Assembly (NCBI GenBank): GCA_031552235.1
Contig: JAVBMR010000008.1
Location: 104,316-168,315, forward strand
Direction: 5' to 3'
DNA length: 64,000 nucleotides
Source: WRDF01 sp031552235
GTDB lineage: Bacteria > Bacteroidota > Bacteroidia > Bacteroidales > Rikenellaceae
Shown: piece after piece, positions 51,310-58,305 of the stretch
Layout of the letters: every line of letters begins with the position of its first letter
Position numbering within the stretch: the first letter of the stretch is position 1
Translations under genes and position numbers: made by a program
Notes under the pieces: generated by a model
What the model was told of the DNA's origin: nothing
What the model saw: only the letters and a program-made list of their open reading frames with translations
Databases searched by the model: none

Positions 51310-52563
51310 ATGAAGAAAACCATACTTCGAATCGCGCTGTTCGCCTGTGCGGCGGCGCCGTTTCCGCTCGCGGCACAGGAACAGGCCAGGATCACAGCAA
51401 ATATTTACGGTTTCGTGCGCGGCGACGCCGCAGTCGATTCGCGCCAGAACGTTTCGGCTTTCGAGGGGCTTTTCCTCCTCTATCCGCAGGACGTGGTCAG
51501 GGATGCGAACGGCAACGACCTCAACAAGCTGGCCAACGGCGGATTCTACAGTTTCAACAGCCGCCTGGGGGTAAACGTCGGCGGACTGAAACTGCGCCAG
51601 GCCAGCGTAACGGGTAAACTGGAGGCCGACTTCGCGGGTTTCAGCGGTTCGTTCGGGGCGAATTACAGCGTTCTGCGCATCCGGCTGGCGTATATCAAGA
51701 TGGACTGGGAACGGTCGGCGCTTACCGCCGGGCAGGCATGGCATCCGTTCTTCGGGCCTGTGACCCCCGACGTCATTTCGATCTCTGTGGGTGCGCCGTT
51801 CAACCCTTTCAACCGCAGCCCCCAGCTGCGCTACGACCGCCAGGTTGGGCCGGTGCAGTTGTCAGCCGCGGCTATCTGGCAGTTCCAGTTCGCATCGCAG
51901 GGCCCGGCCGGTAAAAGCCCGGTCTATCAGCGTAATGCCTTGCTGCCCGAGTTTTACGCAGGAGCGACCTTCGCGTCAGGTGGCTTCCTTGCCGGGGCCG
52001 GGGTCGATTACCTGACGATCAAACCGCGCACCCAATCGACCGTGGATAACAATACGTATAAAGTGGACGAAAGCCTCGGGTCGTTTTCGGCGGTGGCCTA
52101 CGCCAAATTTACATCGGGCCTGTTTTCGGTGGGAGCCAAGACGATCTATGGCCAGAATCTCGCCAGTCAGACCATGCTCGGCGGCTACGGCGTGAGAAGT
52201 ACGGACGCCCTGACAGGGGAGCGGGAATACACCAACTTTACAAACACCACCACATGGATCAACGCTACCTATGGGAGCAAATACAAGGGTGGCGTGTTTG
52301 CCGGATACAGCAAGAACCTCGGATCGGACAAGGCGTTGGATCCGGGTGCGCCGCTGTATGTGGACGGGCCGAGGGTAGACTGTCTCTACCGCCTTGTGGG
52401 TACGTTCTCCTACAATATCCCCCACTTTATGCTGGGCGCGGAATACGAGATGACCACGGCGGCCTACGGCGACGGCGATATGAACCTATCTTCGGGCCGC
52501 TATCCCGGCTCGCATAACGTCACGAACCACCGTATCGTGGGCGCGATCTCCTACATTTTTTAG
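51310..52563 (+). CDS. Predicted outer-membrane beta-barrel protein
   Basis: 417 residues from the ATG at 51310 with a signal peptide (1-21, FPLAAQ). The rest consists of alternating amphipathic beta strands (ANIYGFVRGDAAVDSRQN, LRIRLAYIKMDWERSALTA, PQLRYDRQVGPVQLSAAAIW) and ends in the classic C-terminal aromatic (VGAISYIF), expected for BAM-assembled barrels. The DcaP/porin-like appearance suggests a solute channel, but no family is certain. It follows the GH31 gene by about 160 bp and could supply its products or substrates. Confidence 0.75.
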   Translation: MKKTILRIALFACAAAPFPLAAQEQARITANIYGFVRGDAAVDSRQNVSAFEGLFLLYPQDVVRDANGNDLNKLANGGFYSFNSRLGVNVGGLKLRQASVTGKLEADFAGFSGSFGANYSVLRIRLAYIKMDWERSALTAGQAWHPFFGPVTPDVISISVGAPFNPFNRSPQLRYDRQVGPVQLSAAAIWQFQFASQGPAGKSPVYQRNALLPEFYAGATFASGGFLAGAGVDYLTIKPRTQSTVDNNTYKVDESLGSFSAVAYAKFTSGLFSVGAKTIYGQNLASQTMLGGYGVRSTDALTGEREYTNFTNTTTWINATYGSKYKGGVFAGYSKNLGSDKALDPGAPLYVDGPRVDCLYRLVGTFSYNIPHFMLGAEYEMTTAAYGDGDMNLSSGRYPGSHNVTNHRIVGAISYIF

Positions 52564-52647
52564 CTGACAGGGCGCGGCCCGATCCGTAATAATAGATATA
52601 TTTATCCGCGAAATGTTCCCTGTACGGCGAGTTGAGCGAATTATATA

Positions 52648-52672
52648 GGCCGCGCGTGGAGCGCGGCCTGTT
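52648..52672. repeat. Short GC palindrome shared with 41580-41605
   Basis: GGCCGCGCGTGGAGCGCGGCC is a near-perfect palindrome in intergenic DNA, the partner of the sequence at 41580-41605. A further small hairpin (GTCGCTTCGGCGAC) follows at about 52691. Confidence 0.6.
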
Positions 52673-52718
52673 GGGAGGCTTGCCGCAGGCTGGTCGCTTC
52701 GGCGACTCCGATAGAGTG

Positions 52719-52840
52719 TTATGGTTATTTCACTTCCCAGCGTTCCGGTGCGAACTGGCGTCACTGCTCTTTCCGTGTGCTGGGAAGCACCTCGCTTGCG
52801 GCTCGACTCAGCCTCTGCTGGCTGCAAGCCTAAACCATAA
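52719..52840 (+). repeat. Structured intergenic repeat, copy B
   Basis: A 122-bp unit bounded by TTATGGTT and AACCATAA, with an inner stem CTTCCCAGC/GCTGGGAAG and the core TGCTCTTTCCGTGTGC ... CTCGCTTGCGGCTC shared with copy A (37196-37305, opposite strand). The outer arms of the two copies pair through different bases. No gene is supported in 52564-52883. Confidence 0.7.
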
Positions 52841-52883
52841 CAACAAGCCCCCAAGGGATAATTATGTTTTGTTATATACGCTA

Positions 52884-53558
52884 TCAAAAACTGACCAGGC
52901 GAGCCAGTTTGGGCTTGTCATCCAGCGTTATCTGTTTCTTTTCCACTGCTATCAGTCCGTCGGCTGCCATCGCTTTGATCTCGCGTTCGAGGGCCTGGCG
53001 CGACACACCGAAATATTCCGCCAGCGAGGTGTGTGTGCGGTCGAGGCATACCATGTCCGAGCCGGCTTTCGCCGACAGGTCGAGCAGGTACATGGCCAGC
53101 TTTTGCCGGATGGTGCGGAACGACATGAAATGAAGCTTCCGGCTGAGCCGGGCCGCGAACCCGGCCGAGATGTTCAGGTAATTCTCCAGCAGGCGCTCGC
53201 TGCGCGAGAGCATCCGCAGCACCACCTGCTTCGGGATGACGATGGCCGTGCCGTCCTCGGTGGCGGTGGCCGTCACCGGGAAACGGTTCTCCGGGCCGAA
53301 CAGGAAGAGGATCGCCAGCGGGTTGGGCGCGGCGATGTCGTCCACCTTGACCACCTTGCCCGATGCGTCGGTCATCTCGCCCTTGGCCGCACCGGTCAGA
53401 AGCACGATCAGGCGGTTGCACGGCTCGCCCTGCCGGGCCAGAACATCCCCTTTTTTGACTTCGATCCCGGTGAGGGAGAACTCGTCCAGCAGAGTTCTCA
53501 GTTCTTCCCCGCCTATTCCGGCGAACAGGGCGGTGCGGGACAATGCGGTGTAATCCAT
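52884..53558 (-). CDS. Crp/Fnr-family transcriptional regulator
   Basis: 224 residues. A cyclic-nucleotide-binding-like sensor domain covers about 10-120 (GIGGEELRTLLDEFSLTGIE, RQGEPCNRLIVLLTGAAKGE), a dimerisation helix about 120-145, and a winged HTH about 150-215 (TIRQKLAMYLLDLSAKAG, TSLAEYFGVSRQALEREIKA). It lacks a Cys cluster for an Fe-S Fnr-type sensor at the N-terminus. It diverges from a 4Fe-4S protein gene, an arrangement like HcpR-type regulators of nitrosative-stress genes in Bacteroidetes. That assignment is inference. Confidence 0.87.
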   Translation of the reverse strand: MDYTALSRTALFAGIGGEELRTLLDEFSLTGIEVKKGDVLARQGEPCNRLIVLLTGAAKGEMTDASGKVVKVDDIAAPNPLAILFLFGPENRFPVTATATEDGTAIVIPKQVVLRMLSRSERLLENYLNISAGFAARLSRKLHFMSFRTIRQKLAMYLLDLSAKAGSDMVCLDRTHTSLAEYFGVSRQALEREIKAMAADGLIAVEKKQITLDDKPKLARLVSF

Positions 53559-53591
53559 ATCTGCGGATTTTTCGGTAAAATTAGGAATAAT

Positions 53592-53608
53592 TATTTTTGC
53601 AAATGCAA
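53592..53608 (+). promoter_or_regulatory. Candidate promoter and operator for the 4Fe-4S gene
   Basis: TATTTTTG (53592-53599) is a possible -7 element, overlapped by TTGCAAATGCAA (53597-53608), whose arms TTGCA/TGCAA form a Crp/Fnr-like palindrome. The site lies in the 95-bp divergent region, so the adjacent regulator could bind here. Confidence 0.4.
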
Positions 53609-53653
53609 CAAAGGTGTCAAAATCCAGAGTCCTTATAGTTGTAGTTTTGCGAT

Positions 53654-54619
53654 ATGAAACGAACGATAATCAAAATAGACGAGGCGCTTTGCAACGGTTG
53701 CGGGGCGTGCGTGAGCGGATGCCACGAGGGGGCGCTGCAACTGATCGACGGCAAGGCCGTGATGGTCAGCGAACTTTATTGCGACGGCTTGGGTGCCTGT
53801 ATAGGCGAGTGCCCGGTTGGCGCGATCACGCTCGAAGAGCGCGAGGCCGAGCCGTATGACGAACGTGCCGTAATGGAACGCATCGCCCCGAAAGGCGAGG
53901 CGGTCATCGCCGCACACCTCAACCACCTGAAAGACCATGGCGAGGCCGAATTGCTGCGGCAGGGCATGGAATGGCTTGAAGAACACGGCATTGCTGTCAA
54001 TATGGCGGCAGGGGTTGCACCTCAACCTGCCGCATGCTCTACGGCGACTGGGGAGCGCCCGCAAGGGCAGGGTGGACAACCGAATGAAAATGAAAAACCG
54101 CTTCCGTGCGGGTGTCCGGGGTCGATGATGCGGGATTTGCGCAGTGAGGCCGCCCCGGCCGCCGGCCGCGGTTATGCTGTTGCAGGGGGCTTCCCGGGCG
54201 GCGCGGCGGGAGGGTTCACACCGGTTGCGCCGCAGCCTTCGGAACTTCGCCAGTTTCCCGTGCAGCTCCACCTGCTGAATCCTGCCGCGCCGTTCTTTGC
54301 GGGGGCCGACCTGCTGTTGGCTGCCGACTGCACGGCTTTCGCCGCAGGCGATTTCCACAGCCGCTTCCTGAAAGGCCGGATGCTCGCCATCGCCTGCCCG
54401 AAACTCGACAGCAACATACAGTCGTATATCGACAAACTCGCCGGGATGATCGACCAGGCGAGGATCAACACGCTGACCGTGGTTATCATGGAAGTGCCGT
54501 GTTGTGGCGGACTGGTGCGCATCGCCGAGGCAGCGCGAGAAAAAGCGCAACGCAACGTTCCCCTGAAAGTGATCGTGCTTTCCGTCCGCGGCGAGGTAAT
54601 AAGCGAGGATTGGATTTAA
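53654..54619 (+). CDS. 4Fe-4S ferredoxin-type protein with a C-terminal domain
   Basis: 321 residues. Residues about 5-60 contain two cysteine clusters (CNGCGACVSGCHEG and CDGLGACIGECPVG), typical of a 2x[4Fe-4S] ferredoxin. The second cluster has C-x2-G in place of a Cys, so one cluster may be altered. A low-complexity Gly/Pro/Ala segment (about 115-190, with a CGCPGS motif) links to a C-terminal domain (about 200-321: QFPVQLHLLNPAAPFF, LLLAADCTAFAAGDFHS, VVIMEVPCCGGLVRIAEAA). No signal peptide is present. It may carry electrons for a reductase in the stress response set by the divergent regulator. Confidence 0.85.
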   Translation: MKRTIIKIDEALCNGCGACVSGCHEGALQLIDGKAVMVSELYCDGLGACIGECPVGAITLEEREAEPYDERAVMERIAPKGEAVIAAHLNHLKDHGEAELLRQGMEWLEEHGIAVNMAAGVAPQPAACSTATGERPQGQGGQPNENEKPLPCGCPGSMMRDLRSEAAPAAGRGYAVAGGFPGGAAGGFTPVAPQPSELRQFPVQLHLLNPAAPFFAGADLLLAADCTAFAAGDFHSRFLKGRMLAIACPKLDSNIQSYIDKLAGMIDQARINTLTVVIMEVPCCGGLVRIAEAAREKAQRNVPLKVIVLSVRGEVISEDWI

Positions 54620-54642
54620 TCCGATTTTGATTTGGCCAATCA

Positions 54643-54688
54643 CCCTGCCGCCCTCTCTCCCGGGCGAAAATCGCCTTGGGCGGCAGGG
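54643..54688. terminator. GC hairpin after the 4Fe-4S gene
   Basis: CCCTGCCGCC (54643-54652) pairs with GGCGGCAGGG (54679-54688), with an inner GGCGA/TCGCC stem. No T-run follows on the plus strand, so termination would be weak. Confidence 0.45.
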
Positions 54689-54797
54689 CGAAACGGCCAT
54701 AGTGCCCCGGATAAATATGTTAAACCAATTAATTGCTGGGCGCGTGGTATAAATACCCAAATTTCATCCCGCCGGTTTCGGAAATGGGCGGGATGTT

Positions 54798-54805
54798 TAT
54801 CTTTG
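54798..54805 (+). promoter_or_regulatory. -7 element of the YeiH-family gene
   Basis: TATCTTTG about 21 bp upstream of the start codon. This is typical of Bacteroidetes; a -33 box is unclear. Confidence 0.5.
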
Positions 54806-54825
54806 CAAAAATCCGACATCCCATT

Positions 54826-56112
54826 ATGAAAACAACAAAATTCACCATGAGCGAGGATTGGGCCTCGACCCTCACCGGCGGCCTTATAATACTGCTCGTT
54901 ATCCTGATCTATTCCATACAGGTCGGCATGTCCTGGCCATCGTTCAGCTGGTCGAACACCGACGAGCTTGTGGATAAAGTGTTCGCGCTGGACAATCTCG
55001 GGCATTCGCTGATAGTGTTCGTCTCCTCATTCGCTATGGTCGTGATAGCCAATGCGCTGTCTGGCAAGCGGTGGCGCGATAATATGGGCTTCGCGGTGCT
55101 GTTCGTACTGACGTTCATCGCCATGACCCTCGCCGGGAACGTCTTCATGAAGGACTGGGGCATCGAAACCGTCATATTCAGCCTGCTGCTGGGGCTGTTC
55201 ATCCGCAATGTGTTCGGCGTGCCGGAGTGGATCAAAGGGGCGCTCAACTCGGAGATGTATGTCAAGATAGGCCTCGTGCTGCTGGGTACGACTGTATTGT
55301 TCGACAAACTGTTGCAGATGGGCGCCGTGGGTATCCTGCAATCGGTCGTGGTGGTGTTGGGCGTGTGGTATTTCGCGTGGTGGCTTTGCCGGAAGATGAA
55401 GATAGACGAGGAGATGAGCATGATGCTTTCGAGCGCCGTGTCGATATGCGGCGTGTCGGCCGCCGTGGCAACCGCAGGGGCGATAAAGGGCGACAAAACC
55501 AAACTCTCTTATGTGGTGTCGCTGGTGATGGTGGTGGCCGTGCCGATGATATTCCTTATGCCCGCACTGGCCAAACTGATAGGTCTGGGAGGGGCGATGG
55601 CCGGAGCGTGGATAGGCGGGACGGTCGATACGACCGGGGCTGTGGTGGCCACCGGGGCCATCTGCGGCAACGAGGCCATGGATGCGAGCGTGATAATCAA
55701 ATCATCGCAGAACGTACTGCTTGGCATTGCCGCCTTTTGCATCTCGATATACTGGGCCTGGTCTCACGGCCGCGGAGGGAAGACGCCCGATGCGCGTTAC
55801 GCCGACCGCCCGGGGCTGAAATTGCTTTGGGAGCGCTTCCCGAAGTTCGTGCTGGGTTTCATGGCCGCCTCGCTCGTGTTCTCGTTCTTTATCGACCCGG
55901 CGCAGAACGCACCGATGACCGATGTGCTCAAAAAAGCACAGGGGCTGTGGTTCGCCCTCGGGTTCACTTCGATAGGGCTGGAAACCGATTTCCGAAGCTT
56001 CGTCACGGCCTCGAACCGCAAAGCCACCGTGGCGTTCCTCGTGGCGCAGACGTTCAATGTGGCCTTTACTCTCGCGGTAGTGCTGCTGCTCGGGTGGCTC
56101 ATAGGTTATTGA
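54826..56112 (+). CDS. YeiH-family (UPF0324) putative membrane transporter
   Basis: 428 residues from the ATG at 54826. About ten membrane helices are visible (GGLIILLVILIYSIQVGM, FAVLFVLTFIAMTLAGNVFM, VSLVMVVAVPMIFLMPALAK). The family motifs include MMLSSAVSICGVSAAVATAG and GGTVDTTGAVVATGAICGN. Members of PF03601 are predicted sulfate or other anion exporters, and experimental function is limited. The gene starts its own promoter between the Fe-S protein and the YgbA-type gene. With those neighbours, a role in sulfur or nitrogen oxide metabolism is plausible. Confidence 0.85.
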   Translation: MKTTKFTMSEDWASTLTGGLIILLVILIYSIQVGMSWPSFSWSNTDELVDKVFALDNLGHSLIVFVSSFAMVVIANALSGKRWRDNMGFAVLFVLTFIAMTLAGNVFMKDWGIETVIFSLLLGLFIRNVFGVPEWIKGALNSEMYVKIGLVLLGTTVLFDKLLQMGAVGILQSVVVVLGVWYFAWWLCRKMKIDEEMSMMLSSAVSICGVSAAVATAGAIKGDKTKLSYVVSLVMVVAVPMIFLMPALAKLIGLGGAMAGAWIGGTVDTTGAVVATGAICGNEAMDASVIIKSSQNVLLGIAAFCISIYWAWSHGRGGKTPDARYADRPGLKLLWERFPKFVLGFMAASLVFSFFIDPAQNAPMTDVLKKAQGLWFALGFTSIGLETDFRSFVTASNRKATVAFLVAQTFNVAFTLAVVLLLGWLIGY

Positions 56113-56113
56113 T

Positions 56114-56407
56114 ATGGACAGGATCGGGCGCGAGAAACGCACGGTGGAACTGATGATACGCCTGTACTGCCGCCGAGCGGAGGGCAACTCCGGGTTGTGT
56201 CCCGCTTGCCGTGAATTGCTCGGCTACGCCCTTTCGCGCCTTGACAACTGTCCTTTCGGGAACGGTAAACCAGCTTGCAAAAAGTGCGCGGCCCACTGCT
56301 ATAAACCGGCTATGCGGGAGCGGATCCGACGGGTAATGCGCTACTCCGGGCCGAGGCTTGTCCTATACGCTCCGCTCGCCGCGCTCAGGCATGTGCTGGG
56401 GCGGTAA
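56114..56407 (+). CDS. YgbA-type nitrous-oxide-stimulated-promoter family protein
   Basis: 97 residues starting 1 bp after the YeiH-family stop codon, so it is translationally coupled. It carries RIGREKRTVELMIRLYCRR, CPACRELLGYALSRLDNCPF and KPACKKCAAHCYKPAMRERI, the cysteine-rich pattern of the YgbA_NO family. E. coli YgbA is induced by nitric oxide and linked to recovery from nitrosative stress. Several Cys pairs (C-x2-C, C-x2-C) suggest metal or Fe-S binding. Its presence supports a nitrosative-stress theme for this cluster. Confidence 0.85.
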   Translation: MDRIGREKRTVELMIRLYCRRAEGNSGLCPACRELLGYALSRLDNCPFGNGKPACKKCAAHCYKPAMRERIRRVMRYSGPRLVLYAPLAALRHVLGR

Positions 56408-56519
56408 AAACGGAGTGCTCTCTTTTGGCTTTATTGTTTGCGGTTAATGGTTAAAATCCCGCAATTTTATTGTAGCTACTATATTTCTATTTTATAAAAA
56501 GTCTTTTAGTCGTTTCTTC

Positions 56520-56570
56520 ATCGCCGCCCTCCGCCACAAGGGGCGGCGATGCGGGTTGCTTTGCAACCCG
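56520..56570. repeat. Two consecutive GC hairpins in an otherwise empty gap
   Basis: ATCGCCGCCC/GGGCGGCGAT (56520-56529 with 56541-56550) and CGGGTTGC/GCAACCCG (56552-56559 with 56563-56570). They lie in the gap 56408-56791 between convergent genes, which shows no gene. Confidence 0.6.
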
Positions 56571-56791
56571 GGAAAGGGAATTTATTCCTCTCGCCAAACC
56601 CATGTACTTTAGTGCATGATGGTTTATTTGGTCTTCAAAGAAGGCCGTCAGGCGCCCCCAATGTGTGGGGCATGGGCCCCGAAAATATATTGACGCCGCG
56701 CAGGATGCGTAGCGAATCCGCCGCCACGCACGGCTGGTTGCGCCGCAGAGATATTTTCGGATAGATTATTTAATGCTATTAACGGGTTGCC

Positions 56792-58003
56792 CTAACGTTT
56801 CCTTGCAGCGCGCAGCGCCTGGAGACATGCGCCCACGAGGATCGCCCCGACCAATCCCATGACGGCCCAAAGGAACCACGGCCTTTCGAAGAACCGCGGC
56901 CCGGGGACATGTGCGGCGACGATATTCTCGCGTACAGGCAGCCCTATGCCGACAACTGGCAATTCCTCGTTCAGTTCGTCCCGGAAATATTCCAGGTCGT
57001 AGTTGCCGCATCCTTCGACTCCGGTCATAAGCGTATATCGCTTGCCTGCTTCGAGCCGGGCGCACAGGTAACGCGCAAGCGTCCACGTCCGCACCTCCGC
57101 AATCGCCAGTGGCGGATTATTCCCATTGCCGATAACGATCCGGGTTGTGCTGTCCATGGGAAAGCCGTCCAACTGGAATATATTGCTTCCTTTCGACGAG
57201 AGGGTCAGGTATCGGGCATGCCTGCCGGTAATGAGTTCCGCGTTGCGGTGGTAAAGACTTTTGTTCGCGACGACGACAATTTCCAGGCGGTCGATCAGGT
57301 ATGGGGCATGCAAAGCCGGGAAAGCTATGACGGTCTGCCGCAGGGAATCCTCACTGACCGCGATGTCGTCCGTTTCTACCGGCAGGTATTGCCCATAAAT
57401 GCTCCGGCTGCCCACTTTGCCCACGCCGACAACCGAAAGGGGGCTGCCCTGCGAGTTGATTATGGTAATTTCGTAGTAACGGTAATCGCCCTCGGGGATA
57501 TCGAGTACCGCCACCTCGTTGCCGTCAGTTCCGCGCTCGATGTTGAGTGTCGTGCGCTGCCGCACGACATACCATTGTCCAAGGTCGTCGCTGCCGCGCA
57601 CACTCACATATTTGTCCACTTCGGCAGCGCGCATAACGACATAAAAGCGCCCGATCCGTTCCCGGACGGCGTTGTCGACCACCAGCACGTTGGTGCTGTC
57701 GCTGCCCGTATTTTTCAGGAGCGGGTACATCTCCATCCGGCTGACATGCTGTTCAGGGGCGCTCTCGCGAACCATATATGGCACTTCGGCGCCGTCCCCG
57801 TCGAGGATGCGCACGTCTTCGAAGCCGTTCCCGCCCGAAAGGCCGATAAGTTCCGGGTTGAGGCGGATATTGTAGTAGCCGTCGGTTTCGACCGTGTCGA
57901 TGGCCGCTTCCCAGCGCTCCTGCCCTGTTGGGGTGTCTGCCGGCACTGCCGCCGCTGTGATGGCGGAGGCGAGCGAAAGGGCCAGTATCAATGCTTTCTT
58001 CAT
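56792..58003 (-). CDS. DUF3999-like exported membrane protein
   Basis: 403 residues with a signal peptide (1-20, ITAAAVPA). The bulk (about 25-375) is beta-rich and resembles DUF3999 (YNIRLNPELIGLSGGNGFED, GQWYVVRQRTTLNIE, LEIVVVANKSLYHRNAELIT). A C-terminal membrane helix (about 378-396, FLWAVMGLVGAILVGACLQA) and a basic tail anchor it, so most of it is periplasmic. DUF3999 genes commonly pair with DUF2339 genes, as here. The role in the envelope is unknown. Confidence 0.78.
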   Translation of the reverse strand: MKKALILALSLASAITAAAVPADTPTGQERWEAAIDTVETDGYYNIRLNPELIGLSGGNGFEDVRILDGDGAEVPYMVRESAPEQHVSRMEMYPLLKNTGSDSTNVLVVDNAVRERIGRFYVVMRAAEVDKYVSVRGSDDLGQWYVVRQRTTLNIERGTDGNEVAVLDIPEGDYRYYEITIINSQGSPLSVVGVGKVGSRSIYGQYLPVETDDIAVSEDSLRQTVIAFPALHAPYLIDRLEIVVVANKSLYHRNAELITGRHARYLTLSSKGSNIFQLDGFPMDSTTRIVIGNGNNPPLAIAEVRTWTLARYLCARLEAGKRYTLMTGVEGCGNYDLEYFRDELNEELPVVGIGLPVRENIVAAHVPGPRFFERPWFLWAVMGLVGAILVGACLQALRAARKR

Positions 58004-58029
58004 ATTGCAGGTTTTTTATCTCTAAGAGT

Positions 58030-58305
58030 TAAATTCCCCGTCGCTTGCGGCGTTTTGTATTCATTTCCGGCGGCAGGCGCGGCCTTTAGCAATACCCAGT
58101 TACTTGCGGCGGGCCGCTTAATAATTTTTACGTTGCAGCGGCATCAAGAGGAATAATCCTGTGTTTTTTAATCTCTAAGTGTTAATTCACCGCCGTTTTC
58201 GGGTTTTTCCGAGCGTCAGCAACAAAAAGGAACTTAATGTGGCGACTGCCGCAGGCAATCACCACATTACAATGCCCCACTGCTTGCTGCGGGGTGGTTT
58301 AATCC
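58030..58305. repeat. Intergenic repeats between the DUF2339 and DUF3999 genes
   Basis: GTTAAATTCCCCGTCGCTTGCGGC near 58028 and ATGTGGCGACTGCCGCAGGC ... GCTTGCTGCGGGGTGGTTTA near 58236-58305 match parts of the repeat at 26855-27000. The 3' end runs into the DUF2339 stop. A further degenerate copy begins near 58190. Confidence 0.65.

Noticed and set aside
52632..53657. 341-codon open frame on the plus strand
   Set aside because: It reads through the structured repeat and then antisense to the Crp/Fnr gene. Its LFPCAGKHLACGS segment is just the translated repeat, also seen near 37250.
53633..54760. 375-codon open frame on the minus strand
   Set aside because: Antisense to the 4Fe-4S gene; no domain and no start context.
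56909..58156. 415-codon open frame on the plus strand
   Set aside because: Antisense to the DUF3999-like gene, with atypical composition.
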